A stretch of 62,594 bases of DNA from Flavobacteriaceae bacterium (GCA_947459635.1 CANHEA010000005.1:1-62594), one strand, 5' to 3'. Positions 8,444 to 17,987 are shown, numbered from the stretch's first letter. Numbers and translations: made by a program. Notes: generated by a model not told the origin, from the sequence alone.

Positions 8444-9184
8444 ATGCGTTACTTCATTAAATTTTCATACAATGGCACAAACTACCACGGTTGGCAATCG
8501 CAACCCAATGTCGTAACGGTTCAAGAAACACTGACCAAAGCGATGGCTACGGTTTTGAATTGCCCGATAGAATTGATGGGAGCTGGAAGAACTGACACTG
8601 GTGTTCATGCCAAAACCATGTACGCACATTTCGATACAGCAACATCACTCGACACGACTAGTATGTTGCATAAATTGAACTCGTTTTTACCTAAAGATAT
8701 TGCAGTTCATGAAATAATAGCAGTAAATGAAGGAGCGCACGCTCGATTTGACGCCAAAAAAAGAACCTATGAATATCACATTCACACGCACAAGAATCCT
8801 TTTTTGACAGAATTGAGTTGGCAACACAACGCAAAACTTGATATAGATGCGATGAACGATGCAGCCAAACTACTTTTAAATCATACGGATTTTGAGTGTT
8901 TTTCGAAAGTGCATACCGACGTCAACACCTTTAATTGTACGATTACGCACGCAGCTTGGAAACAAGACCATAATTCTCTTATTTTTACCATATCTGCCGA
9001 TCGATTTTTGCGAAATATGGTTCGCGCGATTGTTGGCACATTGATTAATGTTGGTTTGCATAAAATTTCACTAGCAGAATTTCAAGCGATTCTAGATAGT
9101 AAAAACCGAAGTGAAGCTGGATTTTCGGTGCCGGCCCACGGATTATATTTGACCGAAATTGTCTATGATTACGTAAAACCCTAG
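8444..9184 (+). CDS. truA: tRNA pseudouridine(38-40) synthase TruA
   Basis: 246 residues from the ATG at 8444. The frame is open from 8306, but the extra residues come only from the ACGATTT array, and family members begin as here with MRYFIKFSYNG. The catalytic Asp51 lies in GAGRTDTGVHA, and RFLRNMVRAIVG near the C terminus is the other TruA signature. It modifies U38-U40 in the anticodon arm of tRNAs. The last codon (Pro) and the TAG stop lie within a REP-like element, so the C terminus may have been altered by that insertion. Confidence 0.95.
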   Translation: MRYFIKFSYNGTNYHGWQSQPNVVTVQETLTKAMATVLNCPIELMGAGRTDTGVHAKTMYAHFDTATSLDTTSMLHKLNSFLPKDIAVHEIIAVNEGAHARFDAKKRTYEYHIHTHKNPFLTELSWQHNAKLDIDAMNDAAKLLLNHTDFECFSKVHTDVNTFNCTITHAAWKQDHNSLIFTISADRFLRNMVRAIVGTLINVGLHKISLAEFQAILDSKNRSEAGFSVPAHGLYLTEIVYDYVKP

Positions 9185-9257
9185 CCCTGATGGAAGCGGC
9201 ATCCTTTTGTTCTGGCGTTCAGAACAAAAGATATAGCGGACAGCAGGAATAGCTTCT
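9179..9257 (+). repeat. REP-like dispersed palindrome (supplies truA stop codon)
   Basis: Conserved ends (CCCTAGCCCTGATGG and ACAGCAGGAATAGCT) flank a perfect 11-bp stem with a 5-base loop (9204-9214 with 9220-9230). Almost identical to the copy at 60609-60688. The element begins inside truA and ends 7 bases before the ABC exporter gene. Confidence 0.8.
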
Positions 9258-9264
9258 GAAATAC

Positions 9265-11028
9265 ATGAAAGCAAAAGCATTTGATACGCTCGTTTTTAAA
9301 CGAATTCTAAAATACACCAAGCCTTATCAGTGGCGCTTCAACAGCGTTATCTTTTTCGCGATTTCACTATCGGTGTTCGCGGCGTTGCGTCCGTATTTGC
9401 TGAAACAAACGGTCGACGGCTATATCAAAACGCATGATGCGCACGGTTTGCTTTTCTATATTATACTGATGGGCATTGTCTTGTTGGCAGAGGTGTTTTC
9501 GCAATTTTACTTTGTACTTTGGGCGAATTGGTTGGGGCAAGATATTGTGAAAGACATTCGTGTGAAGCTTTTTCAACACATGTTGAGTTTTAAGATGAAA
9601 TACTACGACAACGCACCGGTAGGACAATTAGTGACACGATCGGTTTCGGATATTGAGCAAATCGCCAAGATTTTTAGTCAAGGATTGTTTATGATTTTGA
9701 GCGACTTGATGAAGATGTTTGTCGTGTTGATTTTTATGTTTTATATGAACTGGCGTCTGACGTGGATCGTGATTGTAGCCATGCCAATTTTGGTTTTCTT
9801 TACGAGAATCTTTCAGCGAAAAATGCAATTGGCGTTTGAGGATGTGCGTAATCAGGTGGCGAATATGAATACGTTTGTGCAGGAGCGCGTCACTGGAATG
9901 AAAATCGTGCAACTGTTTAATCGAGAAGATATAGAAGCCGAAAAATTTAGCGAAATCAATGACAAACACCGAAAAGCTTGGGTAAAAACGATTTTATACA
10001 ACTCCATCTTCTTCCCTATTGCGGATATTATTTCTTCATTGACGTTGGGATTTGTGGTTTTGTATGGTGGCATTAGTATATTGCACGGCGATCATTTTAC
10101 GACCTTTGGAGATTTGTTTTCGTATACGATGTTTATTGGAATGTTGTTCAATCCGTTGCGACAAATTGCGGATAAATTTAATGAGATGCAAATGGGTATG
10201 ATTGCCGCCAACCGCGTTTTTGATATTCTTGACACCCAAGATCAAATTCAGGACACGGGCACGATTGAGGCGCCGAAGTTTGAAGGGAAAATACAATTCA
10301 AGAACGTACACTTTAGTTATATTGAAGGGGAAGCCATTATTAAAGGCATCGATTTGGAGGTCAATGCAGGCGAAACCATTGCCATTGTTGGTGCTACTGG
10401 CGCAGGAAAATCGACCATTATTAACTTATTGAATCGATTTTATGAAATAGATGGAGGTACGATTTGCATCGACGGCAATTCAATCAAAGACTATAGTTTG
10501 AGTTCGATTCGAAAACAAATTGCCGTGGTTTTGCAAGACGTATTTTTGTTTGCGGACACCATCTTAAACAACATTACACTTCACAATACGGACATCAGTA
10601 GAGACGCTGTCATAACAGCAGCTAAGAAGATTGGCGTTCATGAGTTTATTATGAGTTTGCCAGAGAACTACGACTATAACGTCAAAGAACGCGGGGTCAT
10701 GTTGTCATCAGGGCAACGACAATTGATTGCGTTTTTGCGGGCTTATATGAGTGATCCTAGTATTTTAATTTTGGATGAAGCGACTTCATCTATCGATACG
10801 CATTCAGAAGAATTAATACAAAAAGCGACAGAGCGGATTACGGAAGGGCGAACTTCTATCGTGATTGCACACCGATTGGCAACTATTGTCAATGCCGACA
10901 AAATTGTGGTTATGGACAAAGGTTGGATTGTCGAGCAAGGTTCACATCTCGAATTGCTGGGAAGAGAAAATGGTTTTTATAAGAAATTATATGATTCTCA
11001 GTTTGTAGCAGAAGAATCGTTAGAATAA
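9265..11028 (+). CDS. ABC exporter, fused permease and ATPase (MsbA/MdlB type)
   Basis: 587 residues. The first ~310 residues carry six transmembrane helices of a type IV ABC exporter. The ATPase domain has Walker A GATGAGKS at about 376-383, Q-loop VVLQD, signature LSSGQ at 480-484, Walker B ILILDEATSSID and the H-loop VIAHRL, so all catalytic motifs are present. It should work as a dimer, either homodimeric or with a partner encoded elsewhere. The substrate cannot be read from sequence; lipids, peptides or drugs are typical. It lies directly downstream of truA and a REP-like element. Confidence 0.92.
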   Translation: MKAKAFDTLVFKRILKYTKPYQWRFNSVIFFAISLSVFAALRPYLLKQTVDGYIKTHDAHGLLFYIILMGIVLLAEVFSQFYFVLWANWLGQDIVKDIRVKLFQHMLSFKMKYYDNAPVGQLVTRSVSDIEQIAKIFSQGLFMILSDLMKMFVVLIFMFYMNWRLTWIVIVAMPILVFFTRIFQRKMQLAFEDVRNQVANMNTFVQERVTGMKIVQLFNREDIEAEKFSEINDKHRKAWVKTILYNSIFFPIADIISSLTLGFVVLYGGISILHGDHFTTFGDLFSYTMFIGMLFNPLRQIADKFNEMQMGMIAANRVFDILDTQDQIQDTGTIEAPKFEGKIQFKNVHFSYIEGEAIIKGIDLEVNAGETIAIVGATGAGKSTIINLLNRFYEIDGGTICIDGNSIKDYSLSSIRKQIAVVLQDVFLFADTILNNITLHNTDISRDAVITAAKKIGVHEFIMSLPENYDYNVKERGVMLSSGQRQLIAFLRAYMSDPSILILDEATSSIDTHSEELIQKATERITEGRTSIVIAHRLATIVNADKIVVMDKGWIVEQGSHLELLGRENGFYKKLYDSQFVAEESLE

Positions 11029-11091
11029 TTTATTTTTCACATTAAAATAAAATAGAAGTTACTATATTGACACCCTATTTAAAAATTCGTA

Positions 11092-12066
11092 ATGGCATCT
11101 AAAATACGATTTCTACTACCACTTATTCTTATTTCATTTTTTACTTGTGCACAAATAAAAGATAGTTTAACAATCACGACACAGACGTTTAAAATTAATG
11201 ACTCCACTGAATACACCTATTCCAGACCCAGAATCATCGATTTGGTTCGTTATATTCCAAATGACTTAGTTGGTTTTGGAAAATTCACCATTCAGAAAGA
11301 AAACCTAAAATGGGATGCTCTGACAATTGGCTCTACATTAGCCATCATACCTTACGACCAAAAAATACTAGAAGATTCCGAAAAACTAGGTCATCGAATT
11401 GGTGGCTGGGATAAACTGTCGCGATACAAACGAGTTTTAGGGATTGAAATAGTTCCTACCAGTATTTCTTCTGGCGTCTACTATTTTGGGAATGGCAATA
11501 CAACCTTATTATTGAGTGGTTTTTTCTATGCGGTTGGAAAAATTGGAAAAGACGACTACCGTGCGTTGAACACTTCTAGTGAATTGATCGAAGTACTTTT
11601 AGCGGTAGGTGTTGCGACACAAACTGTAAAAAGAATTAGTGGAAGGGAAAGCCCTGTTGCTGCCACACAAGATGGTGGAGCTTGGCGTCCTTTTCCTAGT
11701 TTCAGCGCCTACGCGAGCGAAACGCCTAAACATGACGCTATGCCATCAGGTCACATCGCAACGTATGTCGCAACATTAACTGTTATCGCGACCAATTATC
11801 CTGAAATAAAATGGATTAAACCAGTGGGTTATACGCTAGGAGCTGCATTGGCTTTCAATATGGTGAGTGGGAAAGTTCACTGGGCTTCTGATTATCCACT
11901 TGGAATCTTTATTGGCTATGTCATTGGGAAAGAAGCGGCCAATAGACGCATAACTAAAAACGTTAAACCAAGTATTGAGATACCACATCAAACCAAATAC
12001 AAGACCAGTTACAACTACAATCGATTCAATAATACTAATCTTTTAGGAATGACCATTACGTTCTAA
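11092..12066 (+). CDS. Exported PAP2-family phosphatase
   Basis: 324 residues with an N-terminal signal peptide ending near TCAQ (residue 21). The three PAP2 motifs are seen: KRISGRESP near 180-188 (a variant of Kx6RP), PSGH at 218-221 and HWASD with His263 and Asp267. The 70-residue segment between motifs is hydrophobic. Members dephosphorylate undecaprenyl pyrophosphate, phosphatidyl-glycerophosphate or lipid A in the periplasm; which one applies here is open. The gene stands alone, with gaps of 63 and 91 bases. Confidence 0.85.
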   Translation: MASKIRFLLPLILISFFTCAQIKDSLTITTQTFKINDSTEYTYSRPRIIDLVRYIPNDLVGFGKFTIQKENLKWDALTIGSTLAIIPYDQKILEDSEKLGHRIGGWDKLSRYKRVLGIEIVPTSISSGVYYFGNGNTTLLLSGFFYAVGKIGKDDYRALNTSSELIEVLLAVGVATQTVKRISGRESPVAATQDGGAWRPFPSFSAYASETPKHDAMPSGHIATYVATLTVIATNYPEIKWIKPVGYTLGAALAFNMVSGKVHWASDYPLGIFIGYVIGKEAANRRITKNVKPSIEIPHQTKYKTSYNYNRFNNTNLLGMTITF

Positions 12067-12157
12067 TACGCATCGTTGAATGTCAGTTGATAGTGCCAAC
12101 TTTTAAAAATAAATCCTTATTTTCGCACCATATTTAATTCACGTAAATACAAGTAAA

Positions 12158-13546
12158 ATGAAATACGATATTATAGTTTTAGGAAGTGGTCCAGGTGGTT
12201 ATGTTACTGCTATTCGTGCCTCACAATTGGGCTTTAAAGTAGCCGTAATTGAAAAAGAAAATTTAGGTGGCGTATGCTTGAATTGGGGTTGTATTCCAAC
12301 AAAAGCGTTACTAAAATCGGCTCAAGTATTTGATTACCTCAAGCATGCTTCTGATTACGGATTGACTATTTCTTCCTTCGACAAAGATTTTAATGCAGTA
12401 GTGGCTAGAAGCCGTGGCGTCGCTGATGGAATGAGTAAAGGAGTTCAATTCTTGATGAAGAAAAACAAAATCGATGTCATTGAAGGATTTGGTAAACTAA
12501 AACCAGGTAAAAAAGTAGACGTGACTGCAGCCGATGGAAAAGTTACTGAATATAGCGCGGACCATATAATCATTGCAACAGGTGCTCGTTCAAGAGAATT
12601 ACCAAATTTACCTCAAGATGGTAAAAAAGTAATTGGCTACCGTCAGGCGATGACATTGCCGTCGCAACCAAAATCAATGATTATTGTTGGTTCAGGAGCA
12701 ATTGGTGTTGAGTTCGCTCATTTTTATAATGCTATGGGAACTGATGTTACGATTGTAGAATTTATGCCAAACATTGTTCCTGTTGAAGATGAAGACATTT
12801 CAAAACAAATGGAACGCTCGATGAAGAAAGCAGGTGTAAAAATCATGACGTCTTCTTCGGTAGAAAAAATAGACACTTCAGGTTCAGGTGTAAAAGCCAC
12901 CGTTAAAACTGCAAAAGGAGAAGAAACGCTAGAAGCAGAAATATTGCTTTCGGCAGTTGGAATCAAAACCAATATCGAAAATATCGGATTGGAAGAATGT
13001 GGAATTGCTGTTGATAAAGACAAAATTTTGGTGAATGCCTACAATCAAACCAATATTCCAGGATATTACGCCATTGGCGATGTTACTCCAGGTCAAGCCT
13101 TAGCGCATGTTGCATCTGCGGAAGGAATTAATTGTGTAGAAAAAATTGCTGGAATGCATGTTCACCCTATTGATTACGGAAATGTACCTGGTTGCACCTA
13201 TGCTACACCAGAAATCGCTTCTGTTGGATTGACAGAAAAACAAGCTCGCGAAAAAGGTTACGACTTAAAAATTGGAAAATTCCCATTTACCGCTTCAGGA
13301 AAAGCAAAAGCTGCTGGAACACCTGATGGTTTTGTGAAAGTAATCTTTGATGCTAAATACGGCGAATGGTTGGGTTGTCATATGATTGGTGCTGGCGTGA
13401 CTGATATGATTGCTGAAGCAGTGGTAGCGCGTAAATTAGAGACAACTGGCCATGATATTTTGAAAGCAATTCACCCACATCCAACCATGAGTGAAGCCGT
13501 GATGGAAGCAGTAGCAGACGCCTACGGTGAAGTAATCCATTTGTAG
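12158..13546 (+). CDS. lpdA: Dihydrolipoyl dehydrogenase
   Basis: 462 residues. The FAD-binding GSGPGG lies at 9-14, the redox disulfide is Cys40/Cys45 in GGVCLNWGCIPTKA, the NAD-binding GSGAIG is near 178, and the C-terminal HPHPTMSEA carries the His-Glu pair. It is the E3 component of pyruvate, 2-oxoglutarate or branched-chain dehydrogenase complexes and of glycine cleavage. It is not beside E1/E2 genes, which is usual in Flavobacteriia. A near-consensus -7 box (TATTTTCG, 12118-12125) precedes it. Confidence 0.96.
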   Translation: MKYDIIVLGSGPGGYVTAIRASQLGFKVAVIEKENLGGVCLNWGCIPTKALLKSAQVFDYLKHASDYGLTISSFDKDFNAVVARSRGVADGMSKGVQFLMKKNKIDVIEGFGKLKPGKKVDVTAADGKVTEYSADHIIIATGARSRELPNLPQDGKKVIGYRQAMTLPSQPKSMIIVGSGAIGVEFAHFYNAMGTDVTIVEFMPNIVPVEDEDISKQMERSMKKAGVKIMTSSSVEKIDTSGSGVKATVKTAKGEETLEAEILLSAVGIKTNIENIGLEECGIAVDKDKILVNAYNQTNIPGYYAIGDVTPGQALAHVASAEGINCVEKIAGMHVHPIDYGNVPGCTYATPEIASVGLTEKQAREKGYDLKIGKFPFTASGKAKAAGTPDGFVKVIFDAKYGEWLGCHMIGAGVTDMIAEAVVARKLETTGHDILKAIHPHPTMSEAVMEAVADAYGEVIHL

Positions 13547-13573
13547 ATTTACGACGTACGATTTAAGATTTAT
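13546..13573 (+). repeat. Heptad-phased array after lpdA
   Basis: Four 7-base units (GATTTAC, GACGTAC, GATTTAA, GATTTAT) start on the last base of the lpdA stop codon. The words match those in the truA and terC arrays. Confidence 0.6.
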
Positions 13574-13591
13574 AATTCATAGTTTCTTAAG

Positions 13592-13626
13592 AAAATCCGT
13601 TTTGTGAAAGCAAGACGGATTTTTTG
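13592..13626 (+). terminator. lpdA terminator
   Basis: The stem AAAATCCGTTTT/AAGACGGATTTT (one G-T pair) is followed by a T-run. Confidence 0.8.
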
Positions 13627-13710
13627 TTAATAATTAAAACAAGACTAAGTACTCTGAAAACCAATTATTTATAACTTTAGGGTATTAATTCTAACTAAAC
13701 CATTGTAATT

Positions 13711-14220
13711 ATGAAAAAAAGAATCTTATCTGTACTGTTGGTTGTAACCAGTTTGGCCTTGACAACTAGTTGTAAAAAAGAAGCCGAAGAGCCAAAAGAA
13801 GCAACCTTTGACCTTTCGGTTGCGAAGACCGAGATAGAAGCGCGAGAAAAAGTATTTGTGGAAGCGCTCAATTCAAAAGACTCCGTTGGCTTGGCAAATT
13901 GCTATACCACAGATGCGAAATTCATGCAGCCGAACGACAAAACTGTTGAAGGCAGAGCGAACATTCAAAAATTATTTGGCATGTGGATGAAAGGTCCTAT
14001 GATGCAAATCAAAATCAATACGGTTGAAGTGTGGGGAGACGAGAATGTACTTGCTTCCGAAAACAAATGGGAATTTTTAGACCAAACTGGTAAGACAGTC
14101 GATAGCGGAAAATCACTTGAAGTTTACAAGAAAGAAGATGGCGTATGGAAATTGCACCGCGATTGCTATAACTCTGATTTACCTCCAATGCCTCAAGCTC
14201 CCGCGGCACAGGGTAAATAG
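13711..14220 (+). CDS. SnoaL/DUF4440-like lipoprotein (NTF2 fold)
   Basis: 169 residues. The signal peptide ends in LTTSCKKE, a lipobox with Cys21, so the protein is probably lipidated and periplasm-facing. Residues 33-155 read like a DUF4440/SnoaL NTF2-like domain: an opening helix with REKVFVEALNSKDSVGLANCYTTDAKF-type spacing, then a beta sheet with EVWGDENVLASENKWEF. Function is unknown; such folds bind small ligands or hydrolyse steroids and polyketides. It is single, flanked by two terminators. Confidence 0.8.
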   Translation: MKKRILSVLLVVTSLALTTSCKKEAEEPKEATFDLSVAKTEIEAREKVFVEALNSKDSVGLANCYTTDAKFMQPNDKTVEGRANIQKLFGMWMKGPMMQIKINTVEVWGDENVLASENKWEFLDQTGKTVDSGKSLEVYKKEDGVWKLHRDCYNSDLPPMPQAPAAQGK

Positions 14221-14238
14221 TACGATTTTCACTTTATT

Positions 14239-14277
14239 AAAAATCCATTTTATCATTAGACAAGATGGATTTTTTTA
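14239..14277 (+). terminator. Terminator after the SnoaL-like lipoprotein
   Basis: The stem AAAAATCCA/TGGATTTTT is followed by further T. Confidence 0.8.
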
Positions 14278-14310
14278 TTAAAGAGTCAATTTATTTTGCC
14301 CAAAAAATTG

Positions 14311-14318
14311 TACATTTG
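14311..14318 (+). promoter_or_regulatory. -7 box (TACATTTG) for the mla operon
   Basis: Exact TAnnTTTG, 34 bases before the mlaE start. Predicted leader about 30 bases. Confidence 0.55.
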
Positions 14319-14352
14319 AGTTGGATATCTTTCCAAATCAAAGATAATAACC

Positions 14353-15132
14353 ATGAATGGTCTCAACAAAATCATCGAATCCATCCAACTATTTTTGATT
14401 GAAATCGGTGAACTTTCCTATTTTACCATTCGCTTTTTTAAAGAAGCCATAAAACCTCCAATCGAATTTCGAGAATTTTTGCGTCAATGCTTTTACATTG
14501 GAAATCGTTCGTTGTTTCTTGTGGCAACCACCGGTTTTATTATCGGATTGGTTTTTACTTTGCAATCCCGCCCTACCCTAGAACAATTTGGTGCCGCTTC
14601 GTGGATTCCAGCCATGGTTAGCGTTTCGATTATCAGAGAAATTGGTCCAATCATTACCGCATTAATTTGCGCTGGTCGAATTGGTTCTGGAATTGGCGCA
14701 GAGCTTGGATCAATGCGTGTTACTGAGCAAATTGATGCGATGGAAGTTTCCGGAACAAATCCCTTTAAATACTTAGTGGTCACGCGCGTTCTTGCCACAA
14801 CCTTCATGTTGCCAATTTTGGTGTTTTTTGGAGATATTATCGCAATTTACGGCTCGTATATCATCGAAAACATCAAAGGAAACGTCTCGCTCTTACTCTA
14901 TTTTACACAAGTTTTCAATCATTTAGAATTTAGTGACGTCATTCCTTCTACGATTAAAACATTTTTCTTTGGATTTGCTATCGGAATGGTCGGTTGCTTT
15001 AAAGGATACAATTGCAAAAAAGGAACTGCTGGTGTCGGTCTTGCCGCCAATTCGGCTGTTGTATTCAGTTCAATGTTGCTTTTTATAATTGATTTTATTG
15101 CTGTTTTCATTTCAAATATTTTTTATAATTAA
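14353..15132 (+). CDS. mlaE: MlaE-family lipid ABC transporter permease
   Basis: 259 residues, the usual MlaE length. It starts with an amphipathic N-terminal helix, followed by five or six transmembrane helices. The conserved segment EIGPIITALICAGRIGSGIG and the later ELGSMRVTEQIDAMEVSGTNP are diagnostic MlaE motifs. It is the inner-membrane permease of a phospholipid transport system that keeps the outer membrane asymmetric. It is the first gene of mlaE-mlaF-mlaD, separated by 2 and 6 bases. Confidence 0.93.
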   Translation: MNGLNKIIESIQLFLIEIGELSYFTIRFFKEAIKPPIEFREFLRQCFYIGNRSLFLVATTGFIIGLVFTLQSRPTLEQFGAASWIPAMVSVSIIREIGPIITALICAGRIGSGIGAELGSMRVTEQIDAMEVSGTNPFKYLVVTRVLATTFMLPILVFFGDIIAIYGSYIIENIKGNVSLLLYFTQVFNHLEFSDVIPSTIKTFFFGFAIGMVGCFKGYNCKKGTAGVGLAANSAVVFSSMLLFIIDFIAVFISNIFYN

Positions 15133-15134
15133 TC

Positions 15135-15881
15135 ATGTTTAATTCGAATTCAAAGCCAATTATCGCCATCTCTAACTTGAAAAAAAGTTATGGGAACAAT
15201 CATGTGCTGGATGGTTTCAACATGAAATTATATGAAGGAGAAAATTTGGTGATCATGGGAAAATCAGGTTCAGGCAAATCGGTCATGATCAAATGTTTGG
15301 TGGGCCTTGAAGAACCAGACAGTGGAACTATCGAAGTAATGGGTAAGGTAATTGGAGCATTAGAACGGGATGAGCTGGACGAGTTAAGAACAGAAATCGG
15401 GTTTCTTTTCCAAGGAAGCGCGCTCTATGACTCAATGTCTGTTAGAGAAAATTTGGAGTTCCCGCTGAGAAGACACACAAAGAAATTCGGTATCATCGAA
15501 GATACCACACCGATGGTAATGGAAGCTCTTGAAAATGTTGGCCTAGCACATACTGTAGATTTGATGCCGAGTGAACTTTCAGGCGGAATGAAACGGCGAA
15601 TTGCACTTGCCCGAACGTTAATATTACAACCAAAAATCATCTTATATGACGAGCCAACGACTGGTTTAGATCCGATTACATCTAAAGAAATCATACTCTT
15701 GATGATGAGCATCCAAAAGAAATACAATACTTCCTCGATTATTATTACACATGACGTTGATTGCGCTCGCGTGATCTCGAATCGGATGATTCTTTTGGTG
15801 GATGGTATTAATTATGTGGAAGGCACATTCGAGGAATTAGCAGCGTCAAATGATCCAAAAATACAAGCATTCTTTAAATAA
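15135..15881 (+). CDS. mlaF: MlaF-family ABC transporter ATPase
   Basis: 248 residues. Walker A is GKSGSGKS (about 41-48), the Q-loop is in FLFQGSALYDSMSV, the signature is the MlaF-type LSGGM (not LSGGQ), Walker B is IILYDEP and the H-loop is IITHD. The FQGxALxDSxxVxxN motif and LSGGM are typical of MlaF rather than of other ATPases. It powers the permease encoded upstream. No MlaB-like STAS gene lies here; Bacteroidota often lack one in the operon. Confidence 0.93.
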   Translation: MFNSNSKPIIAISNLKKSYGNNHVLDGFNMKLYEGENLVIMGKSGSGKSVMIKCLVGLEEPDSGTIEVMGKVIGALERDELDELRTEIGFLFQGSALYDSMSVRENLEFPLRRHTKKFGIIEDTTPMVMEALENVGLAHTVDLMPSELSGGMKRRIALARTLILQPKIILYDEPTTGLDPITSKEIILLMMSIQKKYNTSSIIITHDVDCARVISNRMILLVDGINYVEGTFEELAASNDPKIQAFFK

Positions 15882-15887
15882 AAGGAA

Positions 15888-16856
15888 ATGGAAAAAACAA
15901 CTTCACAAAAAATACGACTCGGTTTATTTGTCATTATTGGCCTCATTATCTTTATTCTTGCCATCTATTTTATTGGAAACAAACAGCAAATGTTTGGCAA
16001 AACAGAACATTTGAAAGCGGTTTTTACAAACGTAAATGGACTCCAATTGGGAAATAATGTACGCTATTCAGGGCTGAATGTTGGAACTGTTCAAGGTATT
16101 GAGATGATTAATGATACGACAATCACAGTTGATATGACCATCGACAAAACGATTTTTAGACAAATCAAGAAAAATGCAATTGCAACCATCGGCTCTGATG
16201 GCTTGGTAGGAAGTATGATTATTAATATCATTCCTGGATCGGGAATTGCGGCTGTCGTAGAACCAAACGATGTGATAAAATCTTTCAATCGAATTAGGAC
16301 TGACGATATGTTGAATACACTCAATACGACTAATGAAAACGCCGCCTTGTTAACCGCCGATCTATTAAAAATTACGCAGGAAATTACACAAGGAAAAGGT
16401 ACAGTCGGACTGCTCATTAACGACACCGTCATGGCAAACGACTTAAAGAAAACCATGCGTTATCTTAAAGAAACAAGTAAAGGCACGTCTGAATCAGTAT
16501 TCAAACTAAATCAATTGATTACGACGCTCAGCAAAAAAGACAATGTAATTGGAGTACTGAGTGACACTATGGTTGCCAATAAAATAAAATCGATAACCAT
16601 CAATTTAGAACAGTCTAGTCGTGACATCAACAAAGTCGTTGAAAATTTGAATACCACGATTATTAATATGAAAGACGGCAAAGGCGCCATCAATTACTTA
16701 TCGAATGACCCTAAATTGGTAAAAAAAATCGACTCTACGATGACCAATATCAATCAAGCAAGTTTCCGATTGAATGAGAATTTAGAAGCGTTAAAACACA
16801 ATTTTTTCTTTAAAGGCTATTTCAAAAAGCAAGAGAAAGCAAAGCAAAAAAAATAA
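15888..16856 (+). CDS. mlaD: MlaD-family MCE protein
   Basis: 322 residues. One transmembrane helix at about 9-30 is followed by an MCE domain (about 38-115, FTNVNGLQLGNNVRYSGLNV) and a long helical/coiled tail with repeated VGLLINDTVMANDLKKT-like segments. It is the periplasmic lipid-binding ring or needle subunit of the Mla transporter. E. coli MlaD has 183 residues; the longer tail here resembles MCE proteins that form a bridge across the periplasm. The stop lies 2 bases from the convergent cysteine desulfurase gene. Confidence 0.9.
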   Translation: MEKTTSQKIRLGLFVIIGLIIFILAIYFIGNKQQMFGKTEHLKAVFTNVNGLQLGNNVRYSGLNVGTVQGIEMINDTTITVDMTIDKTIFRQIKKNAIATIGSDGLVGSMIINIIPGSGIAAVVEPNDVIKSFNRIRTDDMLNTLNTTNENAALLTADLLKITQEITQGKGTVGLLINDTVMANDLKKTMRYLKETSKGTSESVFKLNQLITTLSKKDNVIGVLSDTMVANKIKSITINLEQSSRDINKVVENLNTTIINMKDGKGAINYLSNDPKLVKKIDSTMTNINQASFRLNENLEALKHNFFFKGYFKKQEKAKQKK

Positions 16857-16858
16857 AC

Positions 16859-17983
16859 TTAGAGTTCCTTTAAGGTTGAGATTAAGTAATCAATATCTTC
16901 TTGAGAATTGTGTTGACTCAACGAAATTCGCAAAGATGGCTTTGCTAAATCTGCTCCACGAAGCACTTCAGCCAAAACGTGCGATGGCTTTGGGCTCCCG
17001 GACTGACAGGCGCTACCTCGGGAAACGGCAATTCCTTTCATATCCAAATGAAATAAAATCATTGCGGTCTTATCTTCCGAAAACGGTAACAGCACGTTAA
17101 TGATATTGTAAAAACCTTCCGGATGACCATTAATTTTAAAACCGGGAAAAAAGGATTGTAGTTGCGAAACCAAATAGTTTTTCAAGTCACTAATATAAGT
17201 TTGATTACCGGTTAAGTTCGTGTATGAAATTTCCAAAGCTTTGGCCATACCAGCAATATTATGAATCGATTCTGTACCAGGTCGAATTCCTTTTTCCTGC
17301 TCACCACCAAATAATAGTGGCGAAACTGCGATGCCTTTTCGAACAAATGCAAATCCAACTCCTTTCGGACCGTGAAATTTATGTGCACTAGCGACCAAAA
17401 AATCGATTGGAAGCTGCTGCAAATCGAATGAGGCTTTCCCGATGGATTGAACCGTATCCGAATGAAAATACGCTTGATGTTGTTTACAAATACGTCCAAT
17501 CAAATCTAAATCTAAAACAGTTCCGATTTCGTTATTTACGTGCATCAAGGATACTAAGGTTCTATTATCATCTGAAAGTAAAGTCACCAAATGCGTCACA
17601 TCTATTTCTCCATTGGGTAAAATAGCAACATAGTCAACAGCAATGGAAAACTCCTTTTGCAGCGCATCCAATACATGCAAGACCGCGTGATGTTCGATTT
17701 TGCTAGAAATAATTCGCTCTACTTTTAAAGTAGATACCGCATTTCGCAAAATCCAATTGTTTGCCTCTGTGCCGCCACTAGTAAAAATAATTTCTTGCGC
17801 GGTAGCATTGAGTAACTTCGCAATTGACTTTCGTGAAAATTCAAGTACACTTTTTGCTTGACGACCAAAACTATGCGACGAAGATGGATTTCCAAAATCT
17901 TCCTGCATCACTTTCGTCATCTCTTGAATTACTTCTGGATAAATAGATGTTGTTGCGGCGTTGTCTAGATATACTTTTTTCAT
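16859..17983 (-). CDS. Cysteine desulfurase (NifS/IscS type)
   Basis: 374 residues. The PLP lysine is Lys202 in SAHKFHGPKGVG; the catalytic Cys326 is in RGSACQSGS; His99 lies in KIEHHA. It removes sulfur from cysteine as a persulfide for Fe-S clusters, thiamine or tRNA thiolation. No IscU/SufBCD genes are nearby. The start is fixed by a -7 box only 4 bases upstream, which predicts a leaderless transcript. Sulfur could also feed the molybdopterin or xanthine dehydrogenase maturation encoded 15-20 kb away (inference only). Confidence 0.92.
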   Translation of the reverse strand: MKKVYLDNAATTSIYPEVIQEMTKVMQEDFGNPSSSHSFGRQAKSVLEFSRKSIAKLLNATAQEIIFTSGGTEANNWILRNAVSTLKVERIISSKIEHHAVLHVLDALQKEFSIAVDYVAILPNGEIDVTHLVTLLSDDNRTLVSLMHVNNEIGTVLDLDLIGRICKQHQAYFHSDTVQSIGKASFDLQQLPIDFLVASAHKFHGPKGVGFAFVRKGIAVSPLLFGGEQEKGIRPGTESIHNIAGMAKALEISYTNLTGNQTYISDLKNYLVSQLQSFFPGFKINGHPEGFYNIINVLLPFSEDKTAMILFHLDMKGIAVSRGSACQSGSPKPSHVLAEVLRGADLAKPSLRISLSQHNSQEDIDYLISTLKEL

Positions 17984-17987
17984 GGGT

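Noticed and set aside
9628-9969. 113-residue reading frame antisense to the ABC exporter
   Set aside because: His- and Lys-rich composition typical of a shadow frame; the sense protein has complete motifs.
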